Source of the DNA: CAWGHZ01 sp963822575
Lineage (GTDB): Bacteria > Pseudomonadota > Alphaproteobacteria > MPNO01 > DASWLB01
Length of the DNA: 64,000 nt
Direction of reading: 5' to 3'
Assembly: GCA_963822575.1 (NCBI GenBank)
Contig: CAWGHZ010000004.1
Location: 186,001 to 250,000, forward strand
The notes under the pieces were generated by a model, which saw nothing but the letters and a program-made list of their open reading frames with translations, made no database searches and was not told the DNA's origin. Both the position numbers and the translations under genes were made by a program. This document shows positions 42,401 to 51,294 of this stretch, piece after piece; the stretch's first letter is position 1; every line of letters starts with the position of its first letter.

Positions 42401-44490
42401 TGGACCGTCGCACTCCGCGTTTCAGTCGTTGGATGCGCCTCGCCGATGGCGGGCAGGCGAATGCGCACCAGTGTGCCCTTGCCGGGGGTGCTGGAGATAT
42501 CGAGCTTGCCGCCCAGCTCCTGGACGAACGCGCGGCTTTCGTAGGCACCGATGCCGAATCCCCCGGACTTTGTCGTCTTGAACGGTTTGAACAGGTCGTC
42601 GCGAATGAACTCGGGCGTCATGCCCTTGCCGTTGTCCTCGACCTCGATGACGGCGTGCCGACCGTTGGACAGCAGCCGGACCGCGACCGTGCCGCTGCCG
42701 GGTTCGGTGGCGTCGATGGCATTGTCGATCAAGTGCGACACCACCGCGGCGAGCCGGTCCTCGTCGGCGACGACCACCATTCCCTCGGCGTCGCATTCGA
42801 AGCCGAGCCGCCGATCTTCGTGCGCCGTATGCTCGACCAGGCGGCGCAGCACCGGCGCGATCTCGACCGCGCTGGTGGCCTTGACGGCGAGGCCGCCCTC
42901 ATGCAGGCGGACAAGAAGCCGGTTCATCTTGTCGACCGACTCCGAGACCGTGACGATCAGGTCCTCGATGAAGGCGGGGTTGCCCTTGTGCTTCTCGGCG
43001 TTCGACAGCATCAGCGAAAGCTGGCTGATCAGGTTCTTCGTGTCGTGCACCACGAAGGCAAAGCGCCTGTTGAACTGCTCGAACTGGCGCGCGTCGGCAA
43101 GCGCGTTCGCCGCCCGGTACTCTGCCAGGTAGCTCGCCACCTGCCGGCCCATGGTCTTGAGAAGGTCGTAATCCTCCCAGTTGAGGTCTCGCGGCGCGCG
43201 CAGCCGGCCGAGCACCAGGAAGCCGAGCAGCCATTCGTGGTGCAAGAGCGGCACGATCAGTGCCGCCCTTCGGATATCCATGATCCAGTCGGGCACGATC
43301 AGGGGCGCGTAGGCCTCCGGCCTGGCGGCATATTCGGAAAGGCGCACCACCCACTGGCGGTCCTCGAGGAACGACGCGAAGTCGGGGCCGAGATCGACCG
43401 TCTCCTGGTTCAGACCCCACGTCTTGGCGTTCCAGCCGCCGGCCAGCGCGAACCGGTCGCCGTCCTCGCGCATCCACAGCGCGCCGTCCGGACTGTCGAC
43501 CACGTCGGCGACCGCCTTGATGACGCGCACGGGCAGCCCGCCCGGGATGCCGATCTCGGAGATGGTTCGGATCAGGCGCAGCCATTCCTCGCGATAGTCG
43601 TAGCGGTAGGTTAGGAAGTGCTTCGACAGGTTGACCTTGGCCCAGGCGCGAAACTGGCCGGAAAAGGCGATCAGCACGAACAGGAGGGCGGTGGTGAACA
43701 GGAACGCCGTCTGGACGATCGGGCCCCAGTCGCCGGAATAGCGCCTGAGGAAATAGCCGCCCAGGGCCATGCCCAGCAGGTACACGCCGGCCCCGATCAG
43801 GGTCGAGGAATGGAAGATCGCCCGGCGCGACACGAACACTTCGAGCGACCATTGCGGGTTGCGCGCCGCCGACACAGCGATCAGCGGCACGACCAGCGCA
43901 TTGACGAAGCCGCGCGCCTCCACCAGCCCCGGGTTGATCCGCTTGAACAGCAGCGCCTCCGAGAACAGGTAGAAATCGTAGGCGAACATGCCGCCGAGCC
44001 CGATGCACAGATACTTGATGCCCCAGCGGCGCTCGTCCGGCGTATTGCGGAACAGGTTCTCGATCAGGAGGAGTCCGACCACCGCAAGCAGCAGCCGGTC
44101 CACCGTGCGTGCGTCAATACCGAATCGGTCCGACCCGGTGGTTTGGGCGAGCCAGAAATCGACCACGACGCTGCCCAGCACCAGCACGACCATGACGGGT
44201 GCGGCGAGGTCGCGAGCCGCGCCGAGACGGCCGTGCCAGGGTAGCGCCAGCAGCGCGATCAGGAAGCCGAGCCAGCCCGCGGCGCGCAGATCGTCCGCGA
44301 GCCACATCGCGAGCACCGGGCCATCGGACCATTCGACATACGCCGTTACGCCGGCCCACACCGTTGCGGCCAGCGCGGCGGCCAGAAGCCACGCGCCAAC
44401 CGGCCCGCGGCGGAGCCCCGCAATCAGCAGCGCCGACAGGAGCGCGAAGGCGACGCACGCCGTGCCGTAGCTGATCACCCCGATCGGCAT
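42397..44490 (-). CDS. prsK: PEP-CTERM-system histidine kinase PrsK
   Basis: A 697-residue membrane kinase. About eight to ten hydrophobic helices fill the first 300 residues, then a GAF-like region, then the dimerisation box with the phospho-acceptor histidine (FAFVVHDTKNLISQLSLML) and the ATPase domain (HLIDNAIDAT, DNGKGMT, GGFGIGAYESRAF). The architecture and coupling to prsR match PrsK of XrtA/PEP-CTERM loci. The stop overlaps the prsR start (ATGA), and the sugar transferase ends seven bases upstream. Confidence 0.92.
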   Translation of the reverse strand: MPIGVISYGTACVAFALLSALLIAGLRRGPVGAWLLAAALAATVWAGVTAYVEWSDGPVLAMWLADDLRAAGWLGFLIALLALPWHGRLGAARDLAAPVMVVLVLGSVVVDFWLAQTTGSDRFGIDARTVDRLLLAVVGLLLIENLFRNTPDERRWGIKYLCIGLGGMFAYDFYLFSEALLFKRINPGLVEARGFVNALVVPLIAVSAARNPQWSLEVFVSRRAIFHSSTLIGAGVYLLGMALGGYFLRRYSGDWGPIVQTAFLFTTALLFVLIAFSGQFRAWAKVNLSKHFLTYRYDYREEWLRLIRTISEIGIPGGLPVRVIKAVADVVDSPDGALWMREDGDRFALAGGWNAKTWGLNQETVDLGPDFASFLEDRQWVVRLSEYAARPEAYAPLIVPDWIMDIRRAALIVPLLHHEWLLGFLVLGRLRAPRDLNWEDYDLLKTMGRQVASYLAEYRAANALADARQFEQFNRRFAFVVHDTKNLISQLSLMLSNAEKHKGNPAFIEDLIVTVSESVDKMNRLLVRLHEGGLAVKATSAVEIAPVLRRLVEHTAHEDRRLGFECDAEGMVVVADEDRLAAVVSHLIDNAIDATEPGSGTVAVRLLSNGRHAVIEVEDNGKGMTPEFIRDDLFKPFKTTKSGGFGIGAYESRAFVQELGGKLDISSTPGKGTLVRIRLPAIGEAHPTTETRSATVQ

Positions 44491-44497
44491 CGCCGCC

Positions 44498-45886
44498 TCA
44501 GCGCACCCCGTGCGGGAAGAACACCACCCGCACGGTCTGGATCAGCACGATGATGTCGAGGAACAGGGAGTAGTTCTTGATGTAGTAGAGGTCGTACTGG
44601 AACTTCTCCTTGGCGTCCTCGACCGACGCGCCGTAGGGATAGTTGAGCTGAGCCCAGCCGGAGATGCCCGGCTTCACCCGGTGGCGCTCGAAATAGTAGG
44701 GAATGACCTGGCGCAGCTCCTCGACGAAGAACGGCCGCTCGGGCCGCGGGCCGATGAAGCTCATGTCGCCGCGCAGCACGTTGAAGATCTGCGGAATCTC
44801 GTCGATGCGCACCTTGCGGATGAACTGGCCGATACGCGTTACCCGGCTGTCGTTCACGGCGGCCCATTGCGGCACGCCGTCCTTCTCGGCGTCCGATCGC
44901 ATCGAGCGAAACTTGAGCAGCATAAAGGGACGGCCATTCAGCCCCACCCGCTCCTGGCGGTAGAACACCCCGCCGGGGCTCTCGAGGCTTACCGCGACGG
45001 CGGTCAGCCCCAGGATCGGCAGGGCGAGCAGCAGAAGGAGCACGCTGGAAAAGATGTCGAACACCCGTTTGGCGGCGGCCTGGGCCTGGCCGCCGACGAA
45101 CCCGTCCGAGAAGATCAGCCAGCTCGGGTACAGCGTCTCCAGGTCGACCTTGCCGGTCTCGCGCTCCCAGAAGGTCGAATAGTCGGTGATGGTGATCCCG
45201 GCGAGCTTGCAGGCCAATAGCGCGTCGACCGGCGTCCCACCGCGCCGATCCTCGACGGCGACCACGATCTCGTCGGCGCCCTGCTCGACCGCGAGTTCGG
45301 CGAGCGACATGTTGCCCCAGATGTTCACCGTCTCGTTGATGCGCGGCTCCATATCGTTCAGCGGCACGAAGCCGATGCACACATAGCCGCGCGCGCGATG
45401 CTCGTGCTCCAGGGCCTCGATGCGCGCGGCCCGGCGCCCCACCCCCAGAACCAGAACGCGCCGCTTGAGCCCTTCCAGATCGGCGACATGCACGTAGATC
45501 CAGCGGATCAACATGACGCCCGCAAGCCCTTGCGCGAAGGCGAGGGCGATCGCGCTGCGCCAGATCATCAGGGTCGGGAACATGTAGAACAGAAGGGCGA
45601 GGACGACGGAGCCCAGCGCGAAGCTGACCATCAGCCGGATGAACGTCGTCAGCAGATCGCCCCAATGGGCGCGGTTGTACAACCCAAGCGCGAACATAGT
45701 GACGCTGAACACGACGGCGAACAGGATCGCTTTGCCCAAATTGTCGCCGAGCGACGCGAGCAGGTGCTGCGTGTCGGCCCAGCGGAAGAACAGGGCGGCG
45801 TAGATCGTGACGATCAGATAGAGGTGCTCGACCAGCCCGAGGAACAGGAGCGAGCCAGGAACGTAATGCCGGAACAAGCGAACCAT
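44498..45886 (-). CDS. XrtA/PEP-CTERM-type exopolysaccharide-initiating sugar transferase
   Basis: A 462-residue polyprenyl-phosphate sugar transferase of the WbaP/WcaJ type, with four or five N-terminal membrane helices, a nucleotide-binding-like middle part (VLVLGVGRRAARIEAL) and the C-terminal catalytic domain (KRVFDIFSSVLLLLLALPIL, MLLKFRSMRSDAE, IDEIPQIFNVLRGDMSFIGP, KPGISGWAQLNY). This is the form found in PEP-CTERM exopolysaccharide loci. It adds the first phosphosugar to undecaprenyl phosphate at the inner membrane. It is the first gene of the operon with prsK and prsR, behind two operator-like repeats. Confidence 0.9.
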   Translation of the reverse strand: MVRLFRHYVPGSLLFLGLVEHLYLIVTIYAALFFRWADTQHLLASLGDNLGKAILFAVVFSVTMFALGLYNRAHWGDLLTTFIRLMVSFALGSVVLALLFYMFPTLMIWRSAIALAFAQGLAGVMLIRWIYVHVADLEGLKRRVLVLGVGRRAARIEALEHEHRARGYVCIGFVPLNDMEPRINETVNIWGNMSLAELAVEQGADEIVVAVEDRRGGTPVDALLACKLAGITITDYSTFWERETGKVDLETLYPSWLIFSDGFVGGQAQAAAKRVFDIFSSVLLLLLALPILGLTAVAVSLESPGGVFYRQERVGLNGRPFMLLKFRSMRSDAEKDGVPQWAAVNDSRVTRIGQFIRKVRIDEIPQIFNVLRGDMSFIGPRPERPFFVEELRQVIPYYFERHRVKPGISGWAQLNYPYGASVEDAKEKFQYDLYYIKNYSLFLDIIVLIQTVRVVFFPHGVR

Positions 45887-45976
45887 GCGCCGCCTCGCGA
45901 GCGCTCAGCGGCCCAGGCCGGACGCCGTGGCGCCGGGAAGGAGCCGCAGGCCGGCCGCAACGGCGCCGGCGCCGAA

Positions 45977-46025
45977 TGTCGGAATTTTTGACACTTCAGC
46001 CAACCAGGTGTCGGAATATTTTACA
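45977..46025. promoter_or_regulatory. Two 17-bp operator-like palindromes upstream of the sugar transferase
   Basis: TGTCGGAATTTTTGACA (45977-45993) and TGTCGGAATATTTTACA (46009-46025) share TGTCGGAAT and a KACA end, with starts 32 bases apart, about three helical turns. They lie 90-140 bases before the start codon, where an enhancer-binding activator such as PrsR would bind. No convincing sigma-54 -24/-12 pair was found in the GC-rich gap. Confidence 0.5.
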
Positions 46026-46123
46026 TCTTACGCGCAGCACGCAGCCCGTCAACTCTTTCCGGCGGACGGACACTGACCACAACGGGAATTCCCACGCTTG
46101 CGTTCCATCCTGGCGGACGCCGG

Positions 46124-47038
46124 TTAAAACTCGGTATCGGACGAAATTGTGTCGAAAAAAGCCGCAAGCCGCCGGTCCCAGGGCGCCGGCGCCAGGCCGA
46201 ATGCGTGCCGCGCCGCCGCGCTGTCGAGGGCGGCATGGGTCGGTCGGCGGGCGCGGGCCGGCCGCTCGGCGGTGGCGACCGGGATCAGCCGGGCCAGCGG
46301 CCGGTCGGGGTCGCGGCGGGCGAGGAGCTCGATGATTGCCCGGGCGAAGCCGTGGCGGCTGACCGCACCTGTCCCGGCCAGGTGATAGGTGCCGGCCCGC
46401 CCGCCGAGCCCGCGCCCCTCGCCGGTCGGGCAGCGCGTCAGGATTTGCGCCGTCTCACGCGCAAGGTCGGCCGCCCACGTCGGGCTGCCGACCTGGTCTT
46501 CGACCACGCGCAGCTCGGCCTCGCGCCGGGCGAGCCGCGCGATGGTCGCGACAAAGTTGTGCCCGGGCCAGGCATAGAGCCAGGCCGTGCGCAGGATCAG
46601 GTGGTCGGGCAGGGCTGCGCGCACCGCCGCCTCGCCGGCGAGCTTGCTCTGCCCGTAAGCGCCGAGCGGGCCGGTCGGGTCGTCCTCGCGATAGGGCCGG
46701 TCGAGCTGACCGTCGAACACGTAGTCGGTGGAGAACTGCACCATCGCCGCGCCGCAGCGTGCCGCCTCGTCGGCCAGCACGCCGGGCGCCGCTGCGTTGA
46801 TCGCCATGGCGGCTTCGGGGCGGTCCTCCGCCCCGTCCACGTCGGTCCAGGCGGCGGCGTTGACGATCAGAAGCGGCCGCACCGCGCGCACGAAATCCGG
46901 AATGGCCGCGGGCCGCGCCAGGTCGAGCGCCGCGCGCGGGGGCGCGAGGACGGTCCCGAGCGGCGCGAGCGTCGTGCACAACGCGCGGCCGAGCTGCCCA
47001 GTCCCGCCCAGCAGCAGGATCGGGCGATCGGCGCTCAA
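46124..47038 (-). CDS. rmlD: dTDP-4-dehydrorhamnose reductase
   Basis: A 304-residue short-chain reductase that makes dTDP-L-rhamnose. LLLGGTGQLGRAL is the cofactor loop, STDYVFDGQLDRPYREDD and the catalytic YGQSKLAGE are diagnostic, and TAWLYA follows. The start TTG 47038 overlaps the rmlC stop as TTGA. It is the last gene of rmlBACD. Confidence 0.94.
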   Translation of the reverse strand: MSADRPILLLGGTGQLGRALCTTLAPLGTVLAPPRAALDLARPAAIPDFVRAVRPLLIVNAAAWTDVDGAEDRPEAAMAINAAAPGVLADEAARCGAAMVQFSTDYVFDGQLDRPYREDDPTGPLGAYGQSKLAGEAAVRAALPDHLILRTAWLYAWPGHNFVATIARLARREAELRVVEDQVGSPTWAADLARETAQILTRCPTGEGRGLGGRAGTYHLAGTGAVSRHGFARAIIELLARRDPDRPLARLIPVATAERPARARRPTHAALDSAAARHAFGLAPAPWDRRLAAFFDTISSDTEF

Positions 47039-47592
47039 CCGCCGGTCCAGCGCGGCAGGCGCGCGGCCGGAATGTCGCGCAGGAGCGGCGCCGCGGCGTC
47101 CTTCTCCGACAGGAGCGGCGCCGCCACCGGCGAGTCGATGGCGATGTCGGGGTCGTCCCAGCGTACCGTCATCTGCCCGTCCGGCGCGTAGGGGGCGGTG
47201 CATTTGTACAAGCAGACGGCCGGTCCCCGCACGACGCAGAAGCCGTGCGCGAACCCTTCCGGGATCCACATCTGCCGGCCGTCGGCGGCGCCGAGAAGCA
47301 TGCCCACCCACCGTCCGAAACGGGGCGAGCCGTGGCGCACGTCGACCGCCACGTCGAAAATCTCCCCCTCGGCACAGCTCACGAGCTTGCCCTGGGCGGG
47401 GTGCTGGAAATGAAGCCCGCGGATCACCCCCTCGGCGGAGCGCGACAGGTTGTCCTGCACGAACGGTCCCGCGATGCCCGCGTCCGCGTAGCGCGCGGCC
47501 TGCCACGTCTCGACCAGATGGCCGCGCGGATCGGCAAACAGGGCCGGCGCGATCAGCTTCACCTCGGGCAGGTCGAGCGCCGTGACCTTCAC
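47035..47592 (-). CDS. rmlC: dTDP-4-dehydrorhamnose 3,5-epimerase
   Basis: A 185-residue cupin-fold epimerase. DPRGHLVETW, VIRGLHFQHP (catalytic His), VDVRHGSPRFG and WIPEGFAHGF are the classic RmlC blocks. The start GTG 47592 overlaps the rmlA stop as GTGA. It converts the keto-sugar from RmlB before reduction by RmlD. Confidence 0.95.
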   Translation of the reverse strand: MKVTALDLPEVKLIAPALFADPRGHLVETWQAARYADAGIAGPFVQDNLSRSAEGVIRGLHFQHPAQGKLVSCAEGEIFDVAVDVRHGSPRFGRWVGMLLGAADGRQMWIPEGFAHGFCVVRGPAVCLYKCTAPYAPDGQMTVRWDDPDIAIDSPVAAPLLSEKDAAAPLLRDIPAARLPRWTGG

Positions 47593-48473
47593 GCCTCGCG
47601 GTCCCCGTCCAGGAGCCCGGCCAGGTAGCGGCCGTAATCCGACCCGGCGCAGCCCTCGGCGAGCCGCGCGAGCGCCGCACCGTCGATATAGCCCATGCGC
47701 CAGGCCACCTCCTCCGGGCAGGCGATCTTGAGGCCCTGGCGCGCCTCGACCGCCTCGACGAAGTTGCTCGCCTGCAGCAGCGCCTCGGGCGTGCCGGTGT
47801 CGAGCCAGGCATAGCCGCGCCCGAGCTTCTCGACGCGAAGCGCGCCCGCCGCCAGATAGGCGCGGTTCACGTCGGATATCTCGATCTCGCCGCGCGCCGA
47901 GGGGCTGAGGCCGCGGGCAATCTCGATCGCCCGGTTGTCGTAGAAATAGAGCCCGGTCACTGCGAAGTGCGAGCGCGGCCGGGCAGGCTTCTCGTCGATC
48001 GCGACCGGTGCGCCGGCCGCGTCGAAGGCGACCACGCCGTAGCGCTCGGGATCGGCCACGTAGTAGGCGAATACCGTGCCGCCGGTCTTGCGCGCGGCGG
48101 CGGCGCGGAGTTGGGTCCCCAGCCCGGTGCCGAAGAACAGATTGTCGCCCAGGACCAGCGCCACCCGATTGCGGCCGATGAACGGCGCGCCGATGGTCAG
48201 CGCCTGGCCGATGCCCTCGGGCGCAGGCTGGGCGGCGAAGGAAAGGTTGAGCCCCCATTGCGCGCCATCGCCCAGCAGCCGGCGGAACGCCTCGGCGTCG
48301 CCCGGCGTGGTGACGACCAGCATGTCGCGGATGCCGGCCAGCATCAGCGTGGTCAGCGGATAATAGATCATCGGCTTGTCGTGCACGGGCAGAAGCTGCT
48401 TCGACACGACGCGGGTCAGGGGGTAGAGGCGGCTTCCCGTCCCGCCGGCGAGAACGATTCCCTTGATCGCCAT
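47589..48473 (-). CDS. rmlA: Glucose-1-phosphate thymidylyltransferase
   Basis: A 294-residue nucleotidyltransferase. GIVLAGGTGSRLYPLTRVVSKQLLPV is the N-terminal signature in part, with PMIYYPLTTLMLAGIRD, LVLGDNLFFG and WLDTGTPEALLQAS following. It makes dTDP-glucose, the entry to dTDP-rhamnose. It lies four bases after rmlB and overlaps rmlC. Confidence 0.96.
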   Translation of the reverse strand: MAIKGIVLAGGTGSRLYPLTRVVSKQLLPVHDKPMIYYPLTTLMLAGIRDMLVVTTPGDAEAFRRLLGDGAQWGLNLSFAAQPAPEGIGQALTIGAPFIGRNRVALVLGDNLFFGTGLGTQLRAAAARKTGGTVFAYYVADPERYGVVAFDAAGAPVAIDEKPARPRSHFAVTGLYFYDNRAIEIARGLSPSARGEIEISDVNRAYLAAGALRVEKLGRGYAWLDTGTPEALLQASNFVEAVEARQGLKIACPEEVAWRMGYIDGAALARLAEGCAGSDYGRYLAGLLDGDREA

Positions 48474-48477
48474 ATCC

Positions 48478-49539
48478 TCAGCCCGCGGTGGCCGCAGCGC
48501 CGAGCCCGAGCCGGCGGCCGTTATAGCGCCGTGCAGCGGCGGCGCACCACGCTCCGTGGGAAAGATACCAGTCGATCGTCGCGGCCATGCCGTCGGCGAA
48601 CGCGATCTCGGGCCACCAGCCCAGGCCGCGCCTCAGCTTCGCGTCATCGACGGCGTAGCGCGCGTCATGGCCCGGCCGGTCGGCAACGAACCGGATCAGC
48701 CGGGCGTGCGGTGCGGCGCCCGGCCGGCGCTGGTCGAGGAGCGCGCACAACGTCTCCACGAGCGCCAGGTTCGCCCGCTCGTTGCCGGCGCCGACGTTGT
48801 AGCGTTCGCCGGGCGCGCCGCGCTCCAGCACCAGCCGGAGCGCACGCGCGTGATCCTCGACATGCAGCCAGTCGCGCGCGTTCCTGCCCTCGCCGTAGAC
48901 CGGAACGGCTTCGCCCGATGACGCGGTCTGGATGACGCGCGGAACCAGCTTGTCGGGAAACTGGTAGGGGCCGAACGTGTTGCATCCGGCTGTCACCATC
49001 GCCGGCAGGCCGTAGGTGCGGTGCCAGGCACGCACCAGATGGTCGCCCGCCGCCTTGGACGCGGCGTAAGGCGAGTTCGGTCGGGCCGGCGACCCCTCGT
49101 CTGCGCGCTCGTCCGGTCCCAGCGCCCCGTACACCTCGTCTGTCGAGACCTGGAGGTAGCGGAACCTGTCCCGCGTCGGATCGCCGAGGGCCTGCCAATA
49201 GTCGCGGCACGCCTCCAACAGGACCAGCGTGCCGGTCACGTTGGTGTCCACGAAGGGGCGGGGATCGTCGATCGACCGGTCGACATGGGTTTCGGCGGCA
49301 AGGTGCATCACCGCGTCCGGCCGGTGCTCCGCGAGTACGGCGCGCACCGCGCTCGGGTCGCAAATGTCGGCGCGGACCAGCACGTGGCGCGGATCGTCGC
49401 GCGCCTCCTCGAGCGCGTCCAGGCTCGCCGCGTAGGTCAGCTTGTCGAGGTCGACGACCGTGTGGCCGGTGGCCCGGATGTACTGCCTGACGACCGCCGA
49501 GCCGATGAAGCCGGCGCCCCCGGTGACCAGGATTTTCAA
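48478..49539 (-). CDS. rmlB: dTDP-glucose 4,6-dehydratase
   Basis: A 353-residue short-chain dehydratase: NAD loop VTGGAGFIGSAV, HLAAETHVDRSI, STDEVYGAL with the catalytic Thr-Asp-Glu, YAASKAAGDHLV (Tyr-Lys pair), and NTFGPYQFPDKL. TTG 49539 has GGGGTGA upstream and gives the normal LKILVTGG start. A longer TTG-initiated reading adds 19 unlikely residues. It heads the rml operon and diverges from a methyltransferase. Confidence 0.95.
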   Translation of the reverse strand: MKILVTGGAGFIGSAVVRQYIRATGHTVVDLDKLTYAASLDALEEARDDPRHVLVRADICDPSAVRAVLAEHRPDAVMHLAAETHVDRSIDDPRPFVDTNVTGTLVLLEACRDYWQALGDPTRDRFRYLQVSTDEVYGALGPDERADEGSPARPNSPYAASKAAGDHLVRAWHRTYGLPAMVTAGCNTFGPYQFPDKLVPRVIQTASSGEAVPVYGEGRNARDWLHVEDHARALRLVLERGAPGERYNVGAGNERANLALVETLCALLDQRRPGAAPHARLIRFVADRPGHDARYAVDDAKLRRGLGWWPEIAFADGMAATIDWYLSHGAWCAAAARRYNGRRLGLGAAATAG

Positions 49540-49653
49540 CGGTTCACCCCGTTTCCGCCACCCGGCGTTTGTATCGCCGGGGCCGAAAAAAACCAACTGC
49601 CATATCGCCCGACGGCAGCGGCGCTGTTATCGTCTGCCGCGGGGCAACGGCAG

Positions 49654-50370
49654 ATGCGGGCGGTCATGGGTGGCATAGGAAGGTCGGTCGGGCGGCTTGT
49701 GCCCGGGATGCGCGCGCTCCGGGACCGGCTGCATATGCACCGCATGCCCAGCCGGCGACGGCGCGCGATCTTCGAGCACATCTTCGCACACAACCGCTGG
49801 CAAGATGCCGACTCGCGCTCCGGCCACGGCTCCAACCTGGCGGAGACGGAAGCCCTGCGCGCAGCCTTGCCGGGGCTGATCGCGCGGTTCGGCGCGAAGA
49901 GCCTCCTCGACGCGCCGTGCGGCGATTTTCATTGGCTGAGCCAGGTCGACCTCGGGGTCGAGCGCTATTTCGGGGCGGACATCGTGCCGGCGCTGATCGA
50001 GGCTAACCGCCACCGCTACGAATCCGCGGATCGGATCTTCTTGGTCGCCGACGTGGTCACCGATCCCCTGCCGCACGCCGACATGATCCTCTGCCGCGAC
50101 CTCCTGGTTCACCTGTCGTTCGCCGACATCCGCCGGGCGCTGCGCAACTTCCGGGCGGCCGGCGCCGTCCACCTGCTGGCCACCACCTTCCCAGCGACGT
50201 CGGAGAACCGCAACATCGTGGCCGGCGACTGGCGCCCGCTCAACCTGGAGCGTCAGCCGTTCCGCTTTCCGCTGCCGCTCGTCCTCGTCAACGAGAATTG
50301 CACGACCGACGGCGGGCGCTATGCCGACAAGTCGCTGGGGCTGTGGGCGCTCGCCAAGCTCGATCTGTGA
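49654..50370 (+). CDS. Class I SAM-dependent methyltransferase
   Basis: A 238-residue protein with methyltransferase motif I SLLDAPCGDFHWL (about 89-101), an acidic motif near YFGADIVP, and a post-motif MILCRDLLVHLS. It is the only plus-strand gene inside the EPS locus, diverging from rmlB. The start is uncertain: ATG 49654 has a weak ribosome site and ATG 49666 is an alternative. It may methylate a sugar of the polysaccharide or a phospholipid carrier end; the acceptor is inferred from context. Confidence 0.8.
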   Translation: MRAVMGGIGRSVGRLVPGMRALRDRLHMHRMPSRRRRAIFEHIFAHNRWQDADSRSGHGSNLAETEALRAALPGLIARFGAKSLLDAPCGDFHWLSQVDLGVERYFGADIVPALIEANRHRYESADRIFLVADVVTDPLPHADMILCRDLLVHLSFADIRRALRNFRAAGAVHLLATTFPATSENRNIVAGDWRPLNLERQPFRFPLPLVLVNENCTTDGGRYADKSLGLWALAKLDL

Positions 50371-50376
50371 GGCGCG

Positions 50377-51279
50377 CTACCCGCGCCGGGAAAGCAGGCT
50401 CCGCAGCTTCCATTTCAAGTAATGCCGGTCGACGGTGGCGCGCTGTTGGAGCAGGCGTTCGTAGAGCTCGGCCTTCTCGGCGCTGTAGGGCCAGTCGTTG
50501 TGACGCGCCACGGGCCCGTTCTCGATGTAGCCCATCCTGACGCCGAGCCGTACGAACTCCGACGTGGTGAACGAGTCGGTGCCGCCGATATATTTCGGGA
50601 AGCAGTCCTCGTAACGCACGCGCTTGAACAGCCGGACGGGGCATATCAACGACCCGCCGAGCAGGTGGTCCGTCCAGCCGATCACCACCTCTTCCGCCAC
50701 CGACTCGCCATCCACGCCGCCGGCAACATTCGTGGCATATGACGAGCGCGGCAGGGCGCCGTGTTCGGCGGGGATGGGAAAGAGCTCGTGCCGTATCGCG
50801 TGGCGGAAACCGTATTCCTCGGCATTGATCAGCCTTAAGCCCAGAGCGACGTCGTCGTGGCCGAGGCCGAGCTTGAGGGCCTGGTACGCCTTCAGCACAT
50901 GGACGGCGGCGTAGTTCGAAAGGATCTCCAGATCGTTGTCGAAATAGAGCAGCACACCGTCATCGATCGCGTCGCGGATCTGGAGTAGCGCACGCGGCAG
51001 GCCGACATTGCTCCGGTTGGCGACGATCTCGACGTTCGAGACCTGGTCCTTCAGCGCCGCTAGGTATTCCCCTGTCCCGTCCTCGCTGCCGTTGTCTACC
51101 ACGAGCAAGCGGAAGGGCAGACGGATGTGACGCAGGCAGCTCTCGACCAGCTTCTGCGTGCAGTCCAGCCGGTTGAACGCGACCGTGGCGACGGTGATGT
51201 CGTCATATAGCCGCCACGCATAGGCGGCGGCGGGATCGAAGCGGAATAGCCCATCCTCGGTCCAGATCTTCTTCGGCAT
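50377..51279 (-). CDS. GT2 glycosyltransferase of the EPS locus
   Basis: A 300-residue family 2 transferase: TVATVAFNRLDCTQKLVESC, VVDNGSEDGT, the metal-binding LLYFDNDLEIL, and a C-terminal WPYSAEKAELYERL region. It probably adds one sugar of the repeat unit on the cytoplasmic side. It converges with the methyltransferase gene six bases away and is 15 bases downstream of the flippase gene. Confidence 0.85.
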   Translation of the reverse strand: MPKKIWTEDGLFRFDPAAAYAWRLYDDITVATVAFNRLDCTQKLVESCLRHIRLPFRLLVVDNGSEDGTGEYLAALKDQVSNVEIVANRSNVGLPRALLQIRDAIDDGVLLYFDNDLEILSNYAAVHVLKAYQALKLGLGHDDVALGLRLINAEEYGFRHAIRHELFPIPAEHGALPRSSYATNVAGGVDGESVAEEVVIGWTDHLLGGSLICPVRLFKRVRYEDCFPKYIGGTDSFTTSEFVRLGVRMGYIENGPVARHNDWPYSAEKAELYERLLQQRATVDRHYLKWKLRSLLSRRG

Positions 51280-51294
51280 CTCTGTCCGTCCAGC

